In this document: positions 24,656 through 34,128 of the stretch, piece by piece
How positions within the stretch are numbered: the stretch's first letter is position 1
How the letters are laid out: each line of letters begins with the position of its first letter
NCBI RefSeq assembly: GCF_900104585.1
Contig: NZ_FNVX01000005.1
Location: 124,001-188,000, forward strand
Origin: Bacteroides ihuae
GTDB lineage: Bacteria; Bacteroidota; Bacteroidia; Bacteroidales; Bacteroidaceae
DNA length: 64,000 nucleotides
Direction of reading: 5' to 3'
Made by a program: the position numbers and the translations under genes
Notes under the pieces: model-generated
Seen by the model: only the letters and a program-made list of their open reading frames with translations
Told to the model about the DNA's origin: nothing
Databases searched by the model: none

Positions 24656-26506
24656 CTATAGCTCAATTATCATCGATTCTTTGGCAGTCATAGTCAGTTC
24701 TTTGTCCAATTCGATGGTTTGGCCGCTAATGATTTCTTTTCCTTGCGATTTATCCTTCAATATTTCTGCATAATAGCTGAGTGGGAGCGTTACCTCTTCA
24801 TTCGTTCCGTTGAGAAACACCATCACTGTTTTGCTATTGTATTGGCGGGCGTAAACGTATACGCCATCTTGTGGCATAAACTGAATCATATTTCCTTTAG
24901 CTATCACATCGTTGCCTTTGCGCCATTGCAAGATGGTACGGTAGAAATTGTAACACTCATTTTGAATTTTATTTCTGCCGGCTGAGGTTAATAGATTCTC
25001 TTTATCTCCGGCCCATCCTCCGGGAAAATCTTTGCGTACATAGCCGTCGCTCTTGCCTTTAGTGCCGTTCATCATCACTTCCGTTCCATAATATAACTGA
25101 GGGATGCGGCGAGTGGTGAGTAGTAAAGTTACAGCTTGCTTCAAAGCTTTTAAATCTTGCCCGTCGCCAAGAAATCTATCTGTGTCATGATTCTCGTAGA
25201 ATGCTAATACGGAAGCTGGATTGGGGTAAAGGAAGTCGTACACAAAATTGTTATAGATACGATTTAGTCCGGTAAAGTAAGGATCAGTTTCTTCGCCTTT
25301 CGCTGTGCTTATCTTATCGTATAAACTAAAATCCATAACAGTTTTAAGGTTGCTGTTTCGTGGTGCGGACAGTTTGGAATCCTTTTGCCACCAAGCAGTA
25401 TATGCCGGTTCGGTAACCCACGTTTCGCCTACTACGTTGTAATTAGGATATTCTTCGTTGAGCTCTTTCATCCAGTTGCTCATAGCATCATAATTAGCAT
25501 AAGGATAGGTGTCCATACGTATTCCGTCTATTCCAGAATACTCTATCCACCAGAAGCTGTTTTGCACCAGATAGCGATATACGTGTGGATTTTGTTGGTT
25601 AAGATCGGGCATGGCAGTGACAAACCATCCATCACTCATCTGGCTGAAATCATATTGTGAAGCATATGGATCAACATGTGGGGTGAGTTTAAAAGAAGTC
25701 TGCACAAAGTTTGTTTTAAAGTCAGAATGATTAAACCAATCTTTTGATGGCATATCTTTGATCCACGGGTGCTCTACGCCGCAGTGATTGAAAATCATGT
25801 CCATCACCATCTTTATTCCTTTGCCATGAGCCTTTTCGATCAGTGATCTATATTCTTCGTTGGTACCGAAGCGAGGGTCTACCTTATAGTAATCTGTGGT
25901 AGCATAGCCATGATAAGAACCTCCAGTCATGTTGTTCTCCAGCACCGGAGTGAACCAAAGTGCGGTGATACCGAGATCTGAGAAATAATCAAGATGCTGC
26001 TCCACACCGGCTAAGTCGCCTCCGTGGCGTGCATTCGGATCATTGCGGTCAACGGTATAAGGAGCCATGCCTTTAATTTGGTCATTATCCGGATTACCAT
26101 TAGCAAAACGATCGGGCATCAACAAGTAAAGAGCGTCCGAAGCATCGAAACCTTTGCGTTCACTTCCTTTCATTTTGCGAGCCCTTAGCTCGTACTCTTT
26201 AACGATCTTCTTTTTTCCTTGGTTGAAAGTCAACTGTATTTTGCCGGGTTTTGCATTTTTATCTAGTGTCAGATAGATCAGCAGGTAATTATCACTCTCA
26301 AGTTTTACTATACTCCCAAGAGAGACTCCCGGATAGTTAACCGTTACGGAAGCATTTCCGATTCCTTCTCCATACACCATTAGTTGCAATTCGGGGTTGT
26401 GCATGCCGGTATACCAGAACGGTGGATCAATTTTAGTCACATTCATAGCTGCATCAATACTGATAGATAGTAATAAACAACTTAGCAAGAAGAGGCACTT
26501 TTTCAT
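24656..26506 (-). CDS. SusA-like periplasmic neopullulanase/cyclomaltodextrinase (GH13)
   Basis: A 616-residue protein with signal peptide (MKKCLFLLSCLLLSISIDA), close in length to the periplasmic neopullulanase SusA of B. thetaiotaomicron as I remember it. Residues about 22-115 form the N-terminal immunoglobulin-like domain of cyclomaltodextrinases (IDPPFWYTGMHNPELQLMVYG). The GH13 barrel has region I VMDMIFNHCG, region II GIRMDTYPY (nucleophile Asp), region III VVGETWV (acid/base Glu) and region IV FYENHDTDR. A C-terminal beta domain follows from about 525. It would cut imported maltooligosaccharides in the periplasm. It is 17 kb from the sus-type operon and on the other strand, flanked by unrelated genes; no SusB-type alpha-glucosidase or SusR regulator is visible in the window. 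Confidence 0.9.
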   Translation of the reverse strand: MKKCLFLLSCLLLSISIDAAMNVTKIDPPFWYTGMHNPELQLMVYGEGIGNASVTVNYPGVSLGSIVKLESDNYLLIYLTLDKNAKPGKIQLTFNQGKKKIVKEYELRARKMKGSERKGFDASDALYLLMPDRFANGNPDNDQIKGMAPYTVDRNDPNARHGGDLAGVEQHLDYFSDLGITALWFTPVLENNMTGGSYHGYATTDYYKVDPRFGTNEEYRSLIEKAHGKGIKMVMDMIFNHCGVEHPWIKDMPSKDWFNHSDFKTNFVQTSFKLTPHVDPYASQYDFSQMSDGWFVTAMPDLNQQNPHVYRYLVQNSFWWIEYSGIDGIRMDTYPYANYDAMSNWMKELNEEYPNYNVVGETWVTEPAYTAWWQKDSKLSAPRNSNLKTVMDFSLYDKISTAKGEETDPYFTGLNRIYNNFVYDFLYPNPASVLAFYENHDTDRFLGDGQDLKALKQAVTLLLTTRRIPQLYYGTEVMMNGTKGKSDGYVRKDFPGGWAGDKENLLTSAGRNKIQNECYNFYRTILQWRKGNDVIAKGNMIQFMPQDGVYVYARQYNSKTVMVFLNGTNEEVTLPLSYYAEILKDKSQGKEIISGQTIELDKELTMTAKESMIIEL

Positions 26507-26634
26507 GATATTAGTGGGTTATTTATGTATTAACAGCACTAATATAGCGTATGTTTATCTATGTTTTCTTTTTCTATCTTTATTCTTAATAATATATCTG
26601 CGCAAACGTTTTCATGGATAACTAGAAACTGATT

Positions 26635-27996
26635 CTACTCAACTGTAATCATCTCTTTTGCTGTTGAGACTTCTTTCTTTTTAAATTCTTTTTCAGGGAT
26701 GCCTTCTTTAAAAAAACGATCTTTACGTATTTGCTCTAGGCGTTTTGTGGTTGCGTTATAATAAGCTGCCTCGCCTACTTCTATCTCTCCTTTGCTGTTG
26801 AGCTGAGTTGCTTCTTCTGTCTTTTCTTTCGGCTTGGTCTTAAGATACATCTCCAGATATTGCTCCGCTTTTTTGTTATTTTTGAGTGCATCTTGATATA
26901 TGGCACCCATTTGGTAAAGCAACTTGGTGTTTTTACTGTCATACTTGTATTGCTCTTGCAGAGCTTCAATCTGATTTTGAGGCATTCCTGCTAATTTGTA
27001 GCAATCGGCCAATCCGATATATAGTCGGGTTAGCGTGGTATCTGAAGGGATAGTGAGGGCAATCGCTTGATTCATATATTCCACACCTTCTTTCTTCCAG
27101 GATGTTTTGGCACAGCTACGGGCCATATAGTAGAGCAAGTTTACGTTTTTGGGGTCGTTCTTGAGCGCAATGTTGAGGAAGTCGTGTGCTTCGTAAAAAT
27201 TCTCAGTGGCATAATAACATATACCTAAATAATAACAAGTAAGGTGACTTGAGTCTCCTTGATTGACAAGGTATTCATAACGTTGAGTTGCTATAGGGTA
27301 GTCTTTGTTCAAGCAATAGGCTAGTGCATTTTGTTTGTTCACGAATAGATTGGTACTATCTTTCTCCCGATAGGTTTCTGTACACTTGATAGCAGCTTCC
27401 ATTTTATTTGCCTTTATGTACAAATTGGCTAAGCGAGCGACAGAAAGATAATCTTCAGGTACGGTTTGCAAGATCGTGTTGTAGCAGGTAATGGCTGAAT
27501 CTGATTCTTCTAAACCTTCATAGCACAGCGCTAATAAACGCTTAGATACAACAGAACTATCGTTCTTCATCAGTTCGTCACATGCTGATTTGCCGGCTTT
27601 GAAACGTTCCAGACTACAAAGTAGATTGATGTGTTGTAGTTGAACATATTTATTGGTTGGATTTAGTTGAAGCACTTTCTCATAACACCCTAGCGCATCT
27701 GTAAAATTTCCTAATAGCTTGTAGCATTCGGCCATCTCTATCAGTGCACGTTGGTTTTCAGGTTCAGTTATTGTTATTCTTCGGAATACCTCCAGTGCAT
27801 CAGTTGGCAAGTTGAGTCCTTTTAGGGCTTGAGCTTTCTGAAATAGAAGTTTGGTGGTGACTGTTCTTTCTTTTTCAATAAGCTTAAGTGCTGTTTCGTA
27901 ATCGTAGTTTGCAATTGCTTCTTGAATAGAGATAATACTTTGTGCTTTTGTGATGACACAAACACAGAGAAGGATTAGTGTTGTTATTTTTTTCAT
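26635..27996 (-). CDS. Secreted TPR-repeat protein
   Basis: A 453-residue protein with a cleavable signal peptide (ends about residue 18, VITKAQS). Roughly ten tetratricopeptide repeats run from residue 25 to 400, for example ALIEMAECYKLLGNFTDALGCYEKVLQLNPTN and SHLTCYYLGICYYATENFYEAHDFLNIALKNDP (positions about 105 and 245). The C-terminal 55 residues are charged (KKEVSTAKEMITVE). TPR proteins of this type in the Bacteroidetes envelope act as scaffolds; no specific partner can be read. It lies 128 bp upstream of the SusA-like gene on the same strand, so co-transcription is possible but not evident. Confidence 0.82.
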   Translation of the reverse strand: MKKITTLILLCVCVITKAQSIISIQEAIANYDYETALKLIEKERTVTTKLLFQKAQALKGLNLPTDALEVFRRITITEPENQRALIEMAECYKLLGNFTDALGCYEKVLQLNPTNKYVQLQHINLLCSLERFKAGKSACDELMKNDSSVVSKRLLALCYEGLEESDSAITCYNTILQTVPEDYLSVARLANLYIKANKMEAAIKCTETYREKDSTNLFVNKQNALAYCLNKDYPIATQRYEYLVNQGDSSHLTCYYLGICYYATENFYEAHDFLNIALKNDPKNVNLLYYMARSCAKTSWKKEGVEYMNQAIALTIPSDTTLTRLYIGLADCYKLAGMPQNQIEALQEQYKYDSKNTKLLYQMGAIYQDALKNNKKAEQYLEMYLKTKPKEKTEEATQLNSKGEIEVGEAAYYNATTKRLEQIRKDRFFKEGIPEKEFKKKEVSTAKEMITVE

Positions 27997-28126
27997 GGAT
28001 TATAGTGTATTGTATTTCATTTATATGAGTGCAATATACTAATAATCTTCTTGTTACGAAAATGTCGTAATAAGAAGATTCATGTTTAATGTTTTTTAGC
28101 GGAAGTGATTGCAGAAAATAGAAAAA

Positions 28127-28161
28127 ACCGCCTCTTCCCTACATTGAAGGATAAAGGCGGT
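28127..28161 (-). terminator. Terminator of the methylmalonyl-CoA decarboxylase operon
   Basis: Arms ACCGCCT (28127-28133) and AGGCGGT (28155-28161) with additional CTTC/GAAG pairing inside. On the minus strand the hairpin is followed by six or seven T. It lies 40 bp past the last gene of the operon (stop at 28203). Confidence 0.83.
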
Positions 28162-28202
28162 CTTGTTTTCATGAATAATATTTAAAAAAAAATGAAAAAA
28201 GA

Positions 28203-29363
28203 TTAAATTAAGAATCCGAGTAGCACACCGGCTGCAACGGCAGAGCCAATAACTCCTGCTACGTTCGGGCCCATGGCATGCATCAGTAGATAATTGGTTG
28301 GATCGTATTCCAAACCAACATTCTGTGAGATACGTGCTGACATTGGTACAGCTGATACCCCTGCATTACCAATAAGTGGATTGATCTTGTTGGTTTTCGA
28401 AAGTAGCAAGTTGAATCCCTTAACAAAAAGGACTCCTGAAGTTGTGGCAATGATAAATGCCATAAATCCTAGGAAGAAGATATAAAGAGTACTAGATGTC
28501 AAGAACTCGCTTGCTTGTGTTGAGGCACCAACGGTTAGTCCTAACAACATCGTGATCGTATCAATCAACGGACCACTTGCAGTATCAGCTAGACGACGGG
28601 TTACTCCACTCTCTTTTAGTAAATTACCAAAGAAGAGCATTCCTAGTAATGGCAGACCCGAAGGAACCAAGAAGCAAGTGAGTAGTAAGCCTATAATCGG
28701 GAACATGATTTTCTCTGTATGAGATACCTGACGAGCAGGTTTCATACGGATCAATCTTTCTTTCTTAGTTGTTAATAAGCGCATCACCGGTGGCTGTATA
28801 ACAGGGACTAATGCCATATATGAATACGCTGATACGGCAATGGCACCCATCAAGTTTGGCGCCAATTTTGAGGCGAGGAAGATGGCTGTTGGTCCGTCAG
28901 CACCACCAATAATGGCGATACCAGCTGCCTGATTGGGCTCAAAGCCAAGTGCCAAGGCAACCATGTAGGCTCCAAAGATACCAAACTGTGCAGCTGCGCC
29001 AACGAGCATCAACTTCGGATTGGATATCAATGCCGAGAAGTCTGTCATGGCACCAATGCCTAAGAAGACTAATGGGGGATACCATCCGGTTTTGACTCCC
29101 TGATACAGGATGTTTAGTACTGAACCTTGTTCGTAGAGCCCAACTTCAAGTCCGGCATCTATTTTGAAAGGAATATTACCGATGAGGATACCAAATCCAA
29201 TAGGAATAAGGAGCATCGGTTCAAAGTCTTTCTTGATTGCAAGAAAGAGGAAGAACAAACCTACAGCTAGCATGATGAGGTGTTGGGGCGTTGCGTTGGC
29301 AAATCCTGTATATCCCCAGAAGTCAGCGAGGTTGTTCGAGATGAATGACATAAATTCTCCCAT
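28203..29363 (-). CDS. mmdB: Sodium-pumping decarboxylase beta subunit (methylmalonyl-CoA decarboxylase)
   Basis: A 386-residue integral membrane protein with about nine helices, the OadB/MmdB family. It decarboxylates carboxybiotin and couples this to Na+ export across the inner membrane. Family signatures: PPLVFLGIGAMTDFSALISNP, the conserved GGADGPTAIF segment around 150-160 (with the functional Asp), and NAGVSAVPMSARISQNVGLEYDP near 325-350. It is the last gene of the operon, separated by 4 bp from the biotin carrier gene. Methylmalonyl-CoA rather than oxaloacetate is inferred from the adjacent epimerase and carboxyltransferase genes and from the known propionate pathway of Bacteroides. 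Confidence 0.94.
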   Translation of the reverse strand: MGEFMSFISNNLADFWGYTGFANATPQHLIMLAVGLFFLFLAIKKDFEPMLLIPIGFGILIGNIPFKIDAGLEVGLYEQGSVLNILYQGVKTGWYPPLVFLGIGAMTDFSALISNPKLMLVGAAAQFGIFGAYMVALALGFEPNQAAGIAIIGGADGPTAIFLASKLAPNLMGAIAVSAYSYMALVPVIQPPVMRLLTTKKERLIRMKPARQVSHTEKIMFPIIGLLLTCFLVPSGLPLLGMLFFGNLLKESGVTRRLADTASGPLIDTITMLLGLTVGASTQASEFLTSSTLYIFFLGFMAFIIATTSGVLFVKGFNLLLSKTNKINPLIGNAGVSAVPMSARISQNVGLEYDPTNYLLMHAMGPNVAGVIGSAVAAGVLLGFLI

Positions 29364-29367
29364 AAGA

Positions 29368-29799
29368 CTATTCGATTATGATTAAGTCGGTTCCTTCCAG
29401 AACAGAGTCACCTTTACTTACTTTAATTGCTGATACTACACCGTCTTTGTCGGCATTGATGTTGTTTTCCATTTTCATGGCTTCGAGAACGAGAATGAGT
29501 TGTCCTTTCTTAACTGCATCGCCCTCTTTTACTTTAATGTCGAGGATAATTCCAGGTAGTGGAGATTTTACTCCGCTTTTACTCGAAGTCGTAGCCGGTT
29601 TAGCTACCACAGGAGTACCTGTCGATGTCTTGGGAGCAGCGGCTGGACGGGTGATTGGCTTTGGAGTGGCCTTTAAGGGTTTATCCATCTCCACGGTATA
29701 AGGAGTTCCGTTTACCTCTACGCGAGCCACATTTTCTTCAATGTCGTTTACAGTAACATTGTAGAGGTTGCCATTGATTTTATACTTATATTGTTTCAT
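29368..29799 (-). CDS. mmdC: Biotin carboxyl-carrier subunit of methylmalonyl-CoA decarboxylase
   Basis: A 143-residue protein. An N-terminal small domain (MKQYKYKINGNLYNVTVND) is joined by a Pro/Ala/Thr-rich linker (about 40-72) to a C-terminal biotinyl domain with VLEAMKMENNI, where the Lys of the AMKM motif carries biotin. GDAVKKGQLILVLEAMKM and KGDSVLEGTDLIIIE complete the fold. It shuttles the carboxyl group between the carboxyltransferase (30794-32347) and the membrane beta subunit. The gene lies 4 bp before mmdB and 26 bp after the gamma-type subunit. Confidence 0.95.
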   Translation of the reverse strand: MKQYKYKINGNLYNVTVNDIEENVARVEVNGTPYTVEMDKPLKATPKPITRPAAAPKTSTGTPVVAKPATTSSKSGVKSPLPGIILDIKVKEGDAVKKGQLILVLEAMKMENNINADKDGVVSAIKVSKGDSVLEGTDLIIIE

Positions 29800-29825
29800 C
29801 TTGATTATTCATTTAGGATTTTGAC

Positions 29826-30773
29826 TTATTTTCGAGGTGTCTGACGCAAAGTGTATATCTTTGAACTCCACGGTGAGTAGTTACGTTTTACCCTGTTAAT
29901 GGTAAGAATCGTATCTTCTATGTCGTGAACGTTGTCTTGATATTCATGCAGTGCTAAGGCGATGGCAGCAAAGACTTCTCCTGATTCTGATCCGATAGCT
30001 TTCTCTTTTGCTTCTTTCTTATCAGTAATACCGTGTGCTCTCATGGCATTTCTCTTAGCCAGCTTGACACTTATATAACCAATAATACGGAATGAAAGAT
30101 ACAGCAAGATCAGCCCACAGAAAACAACACTCATAGCCATGATCGCCATACCTATTCCTGATGCATCATGTTTACGAAAACCGTCAATTTTCTCTTTTTT
30201 GTCCTGAGTCTGATTATTGGTGCTTGGAGTTACATAACTGTTTTCATCTCCACCTTTCAATACCCATTTACTGTGACCGTCAACTTCGCGTGCATACGAA
30301 AAGTTGGCCGGAATATTAGCGGGTATGGTAACGGAGTCAATTAATGTTTTTCCATTTGCATCATATAGCGCAATCCAGTTCGGCGCTATAGAATCCACTT
30401 TGAAATTCAAGTGAAACGTTCCTTTATTTGGCATACCGTCTGCCCAAAAGAGCAAGTGTTGTCTGGGAGCTATTTCCGTAAGAACATCACCTTTTGGAAT
30501 AGAATACATCATGTTTACCCGTTCCTCTATACCTAGGTTGGGGTTCAGAACTCGCTTATCATTTGTTAGGTAGCAACTAGCAATATCAACGCTGGCAAAC
30601 GATGTATTAAAGATTTCTACCCAAGCATTATGCTTACCATAATCATCTTGGTAGTTGTCGGTGTTGTTTACCAGTATTTCGTTGATCTTCAGACTTTTTG
30701 CTCCTTGCCCATACGAGCTAAAGCAAACTGCTGCCAACAAAACGATAAGTATTCCTATTTTTCTTTTATTCAT
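29826..30773 (-). CDS. OadG-family gamma subunit fused to an N-terminal lamin-tail domain
   Basis: A 315-residue protein with a signal peptide (AVCFSSYGQG, about 15-24). Residues about 27-165 look like a lamin-tail (LTD) domain: SLKINEILVNNTDNYQDDYG, AWVEIFNTSFASVDIASCYL, with a C-terminal NIPANFSYAREVDG. A single membrane helix at about 205-230 (GIGMAIMAMSVVFCGLILLYL) is followed by a charged cytoplasmic segment and VFAAIALALHEYQDNVHDIE, the OadG/MmdD-like part that anchors the decarboxylase subunits. A typical OadG is under 100 residues, so this is a much longer protein with an extra periplasmic domain. It lies 20 bp after mmdA and 26 bp before mmdC. Confidence 0.82.
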   Translation of the reverse strand: MNKRKIGILIVLLAAVCFSSYGQGAKSLKINEILVNNTDNYQDDYGKHNAWVEIFNTSFASVDIASCYLTNDKRVLNPNLGIEERVNMMYSIPKGDVLTEIAPRQHLLFWADGMPNKGTFHLNFKVDSIAPNWIALYDANGKTLIDSVTIPANIPANFSYAREVDGHSKWVLKGGDENSYVTPSTNNQTQDKKEKIDGFRKHDASGIGMAIMAMSVVFCGLILLYLSFRIIGYISVKLAKRNAMRAHGITDKKEAKEKAIGSESGEVFAAIALALHEYQDNVHDIEDTILTINRVKRNYSPWSSKIYTLRQTPRK

Positions 30774-30793
30774 AACAATGTTTGTATTAAAAG

Positions 30794-32347
30794 TTATAAT
30801 GGAATATTACCATGCTTTTTGGCAGGGTTAGTTAACTTTTTAGTTTGCAGCTGTTGTAGTGCACGGATAATGCGGAAACGAGTATTTCTCGGTTCGATAA
30901 CATCGTCAATATAACCATATCTGGCTGCATTGTATGGATTAGCAAACAGCTTGGTGTATTCTGCTTCTTTCTCGGCCATGAATGCTGCTGGATCGGCTGC
31001 CTCTTTGGCTTCTTTAGCATATAGCACTTCTACTGCACCTGCACCACCCATTACGGCAATTTCAGCTGTAGGCCATGCATAATTCATGTCGCCGCGTAGT
31101 TGCTTGCAACTCATTACGATGTGCGAACCACCATATGATTTACGTAGAGTAACTGTTACTTTAGGAACTGTAGCTTCGCCGTAAGCGTAAAGCAATTTAG
31201 CTCCATGCAGAATAACACCATTGTACTCTTGTCCTGTACCTGGAAGGAATCCCGGAACGTCTACCAATGTTACCAAAGGAATGTTGAATGCATCGCAGAA
31301 GCGTACGAAACGTGCAGCTTTGCGTGAAGCATTGCTATCGAGTACGCCAGCAAGGAATTTAGGTTGGTTGGCAACTACACCTACTGATTGTCCGTTGAAG
31401 CGTGAGAAACCAATGATGATGTTTTTAGCATAGTCTTTTTGCACTTCAAGGAATTCGCCATTATCAACGATAGCACCGATTACTTCATACATATCGTATG
31501 GCTTGTTGGGGCTATCAGGGACAATCTCGTTTAGAGAATCTTCCAAGCGGTCGATTGGGTCTGTGCAATTTATGATAGGAGCTTCTTCAAGATTGTTTTG
31601 TGGAATGTAGCTCAATAGTTTGCGTATGATAGCCAAACCTTCTTCACCATTGGTAGCAGTGAAGTGAGTAACACCTGATTTAGAAGCGTGCACGCTTGCA
31701 CCACCAAGATTTTCTTGAGTAACATCTTCTCCAGTTACGGTTTTCACGACTTTTGGTCCGGTAAGGAACATGTAAGATGTACCTTCTGTCATTAGTGTAA
31801 AGTCTGTCAAAGCTGGAGAGTAAACTGCACCACCGGCACAAGGGCCAAAGATACCTGATATTTGAGGAATAACGCCCGAAGCCATGATGTTACGTTGGAA
31901 AATCTCAGCATAACCTGCTAATGCGTTGATACCTTCTTGAATACGAGCACCACCTGAATCATTGATGCCGATGCAAGGTGCACCCATCTTCATGGCCATA
32001 TCCATTACTTTACAAATTTTCTGAGCCATTGTTTCAGACAAAGAACCACCAAATACAGTGAAATCTTGTGCAAAAACGTACACTAATCTGCCTTCAATGG
32101 TTCCGTATCCAGTTACGACACCGTCGCCAAGGAAATGTTTTTTATTTTGGCCAAAGTTGGTACATCTGTGTTCTACAAACATATCCATTTCTTCGAAACT
32201 ACCTTCATCCAACAATTGGGCCATACGCTCACGAGCGGTATATTTTCCTTTTGCATGTTGTTTCTCTATAGCTTTTTCGCCACCACCTAAGCGAGCTTGA
32301 GTGCGAAGTTCAATAAGCTCTTTTACTTTTTCAAGCTGGTTACTCAT
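30794..32347 (-). CDS. mmdA: Methylmalonyl-CoA decarboxylase alpha subunit (carboxyltransferase)
   Basis: A 517-residue acyl-CoA carboxylase beta/MmdA-family protein. The N-terminal carboxyltransferase half has [19 protein letters not shown] and [18 protein letters not shown]; the C-terminal half has [18 protein letters not shown] and [16 protein letters not shown]. These crotonase-fold loops bind acyl-CoA and carboxybiotin. It moves the carboxyl group from (S)-methylmalonyl-CoA to biotin, giving propionyl-CoA. Propionyl-CoA carboxylase beta chains are very similar, but the adjacent membrane beta subunit and gamma subunit favour the sodium-pumping decarboxylase. It lies 67 bp after the epimerase gene. 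Confidence 0.94.
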   Translation of the reverse strand: MSNQLEKVKELIELRTQARLGGGEKAIEKQHAKGKYTARERMAQLLDEGSFEEMDMFVEHRCTNFGQNKKHFLGDGVVTGYGTIEGRLVYVFAQDFTVFGGSLSETMAQKICKVMDMAMKMGAPCIGINDSGGARIQEGINALAGYAEIFQRNIMASGVIPQISGIFGPCAGGAVYSPALTDFTLMTEGTSYMFLTGPKVVKTVTGEDVTQENLGGASVHASKSGVTHFTATNGEEGLAIIRKLLSYIPQNNLEEAPIINCTDPIDRLEDSLNEIVPDSPNKPYDMYEVIGAIVDNGEFLEVQKDYAKNIIIGFSRFNGQSVGVVANQPKFLAGVLDSNASRKAARFVRFCDAFNIPLVTLVDVPGFLPGTGQEYNGVILHGAKLLYAYGEATVPKVTVTLRKSYGGSHIVMSCKQLRGDMNYAWPTAEIAVMGGAGAVEVLYAKEAKEAADPAAFMAEKEAEYTKLFANPYNAARYGYIDDVIEPRNTRFRIIRALQQLQTKKLTNPAKKHGNIPL

Positions 32348-32414
32348 GAATTTTATATTTAAGCGTTAATAATAAGATTAGTAATAAAGTGTTATTATCG
32401 ATTATGCGAAGAAA

Positions 32415-32819
32415 TTAGTGCTCGCAAAGTTCGGTCAATACACCAAGAGTTGATTTTGGGTGAAGAAAAGCAATGCTTAATCCTTCTGCACCATTGCGTG
32501 GAGCTTTGTCTATCAAGCGAATTTCTTTACTTTCAGCTTCGATTAAAGCTTCTGCTACTCCATCTTCAACGGCAAATGCTACGTGATGAACGCCTACACC
32601 TTTGTTTTCAATAAATTTTGCGATGGTACTTTCGGGGCAAGTAGGCTCGAGTAACTCGATTTTTGTTTGTCCTACTTTCAGGAATGCGGTTCTTACTTTT
32701 TGGTCTTCAACGGTCTCAATGTTGTAACATTTCAAACCTAATACATTTTCGTAGTAAGGGAGAGCTTCTTCGATGCTTTTTACAGCAATGCCTAAGTGCT
32801 CAATGTGTGAAATCTTCAT
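32415..32819 (-). CDS. mce: Methylmalonyl-CoA epimerase
   Basis: A 134-residue VOC-superfamily protein. Two beta-alpha-beta-beta-beta modules are visible: HIEHLGIAVKSIEEALPYY (metal-ligand His near the start) and GVGVHHVAFAVEDGVAE (second His), with TKIELLEPTCPES and the C-terminal LGVLTELCEH supplying Glu ligands. It interconverts (R)- and (S)-methylmalonyl-CoA, linking methylmalonyl-CoA mutase (not in this window) to the decarboxylase that follows. It appears to be the first gene of the operon. Confidence 0.95.
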   Translation of the reverse strand: MKISHIEHLGIAVKSIEEALPYYENVLGLKCYNIETVEDQKVRTAFLKVGQTKIELLEPTCPESTIAKFIENKGVGVHHVAFAVEDGVAEALIEAESKEIRLIDKAPRNGAEGLSIAFLHPKSTLGVLTELCEH

Positions 32820-32961
32820 AACTATAAGTTTTTATTTGAACTTTAAATGTGTTTTTTCTGCCTAAAAACAGCACAAAGAAACGCAATTATTGCATAATAA
32901 AGAAATATTTCCTCAATTAAGTGAGAAGTTTTAAGGATTGTTTCCAGTACGATAAATACTG

Positions 32962-33945
32962 TTAAATGGATATTTTAATTAGGATATTATTTAAAAAATT
33001 CCATCGCAGACGAAACCATCGGCGTGTACTACTTTGCTTTCCTCCGAATTGTAGAACGAAATTACGATATCCGTGCTTGCGGAATGGTAGGCCTACGTCG
33101 ATAAATTCCAAATGTTGGTATCCATTCTGATGAGCGTCTTTCAAAGCCATCCATACAGATAAAACACCAGGATATTGCGGAGCATACGTTTTACGCATTC
33201 CTCCTGAAAACCAGAGATATGCGGTCCCTTCGGAGAATACGCAGACAGCACCTCCAATCACTTTTTCTTTATACTTCACTACAAAAATTTTGCCAAACCG
33301 GTGTTCTATGATACGTGTATCCATATTCTTAAAGAACTCAAATCCGGGGAAATATCTTCGGATACGAGATGAATATATGCGGCTCATCATGTGAGAGACG
33401 GCTTGTATTTCTTCTATCGAATGTGCTTCGTGTACTTCTGCACCATTTTTTAGTCCTTTCCTTATTTGTCTAATGCGTGAAGAGCTAAAACGTTCTTCTA
33501 CATATTTCAGGCTATGGAGAGAGTTTCTTACTCTCATCCAGTTCACTGCAAAATAGTGATTAGAACGGAAGTATTTGTAAGCAAACATCGGATTTTCGAG
33601 ATTGCGAAATTCGATAAGAAAGGCTTCTCGTAAAGCGTCGTTACTGAGATGTTCCAACATTTCGCTAAAAATGGCCTCTTTGTCTACTTGCTCATCCAAG
33701 TATTCGCCAACTCCATACACATCGCAACGCTTGGTGAAACCTAATGGGAGTAGGTGGGTGCTTCTGCGGGTGGTGGCTAATAGTTTGGCGATTGGCTTGT
33801 CTTCTTTGGATGCTACTATTAATATAGGTGTATAGCCGGGAGTTGCTTCATACATCAGAAACAATTCTTTAGAGTGAAAAATATTTTTCCCCGGTAAGTT
33901 CGGAATATCTTTTCCTCGATAATATGTTGTAAGTCTCAATGGCAT
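32962..33945 (-). CDS. GNAT/FemAB-like acetyltransferase
   Basis: A 327-residue protein. The N-terminal half (about 1-140) has a LFLMYEATPGYTPILIVAS motif and a segment RNLENPMFAYKYFRSNHYF. The C-terminal half has the GNAT-like core FVVKYKEKVIGGAVCVF and YLWFSGGMRKTYAPQYPGVL, then HLEFIDVGLPFRKHGYRNF. These features place it in the BioF2/GNAT superfamily, whose members include aminoacyl and acetyl transferases acting on cell-envelope precursors. The substrate is not clear. It ends 142 bp upstream of the epimerase operon on the same strand, with a candidate -7 box immediately before its ATG. Confidence 0.72.
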   Translation of the reverse strand: MPLRLTTYYRGKDIPNLPGKNIFHSKELFLMYEATPGYTPILIVASKEDKPIAKLLATTRRSTHLLPLGFTKRCDVYGVGEYLDEQVDKEAIFSEMLEHLSNDALREAFLIEFRNLENPMFAYKYFRSNHYFAVNWMRVRNSLHSLKYVEERFSSSRIRQIRKGLKNGAEVHEAHSIEEIQAVSHMMSRIYSSRIRRYFPGFEFFKNMDTRIIEHRFGKIFVVKYKEKVIGGAVCVFSEGTAYLWFSGGMRKTYAPQYPGVLSVWMALKDAHQNGYQHLEFIDVGLPFRKHGYRNFVLQFGGKQSSTRRWFRLRWNFLNNILIKISI

Positions 33946-33952
33946 TATGCGA

Positions 33953-33960
33953 CAAATATA
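33953..33960 (-). promoter_or_regulatory. Candidate -7 box immediately before the GNAT gene
   Basis: On the minus strand TATATTTG ends 7 bp before the ATG at 33943-33945. If used, transcription would start at or next to the start codon, giving a leaderless or nearly leaderless message. Confidence 0.4.
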
Positions 33961-34128
33961 CTTTTTTTATTTGTTCTTCATTAAGTCTGCAGAGTGAATC
34001 TTCTTTATTATATGGAATAAGAAATGCGCAAATATTAGAGTGAAGAGAGTTTGCTTCTCTATTACTTTACACTAGTTGTTTGGATAAGAATGAAATTTCA
34101 AGGAATTTGGTGGGTGAGCGGGAGGAAT

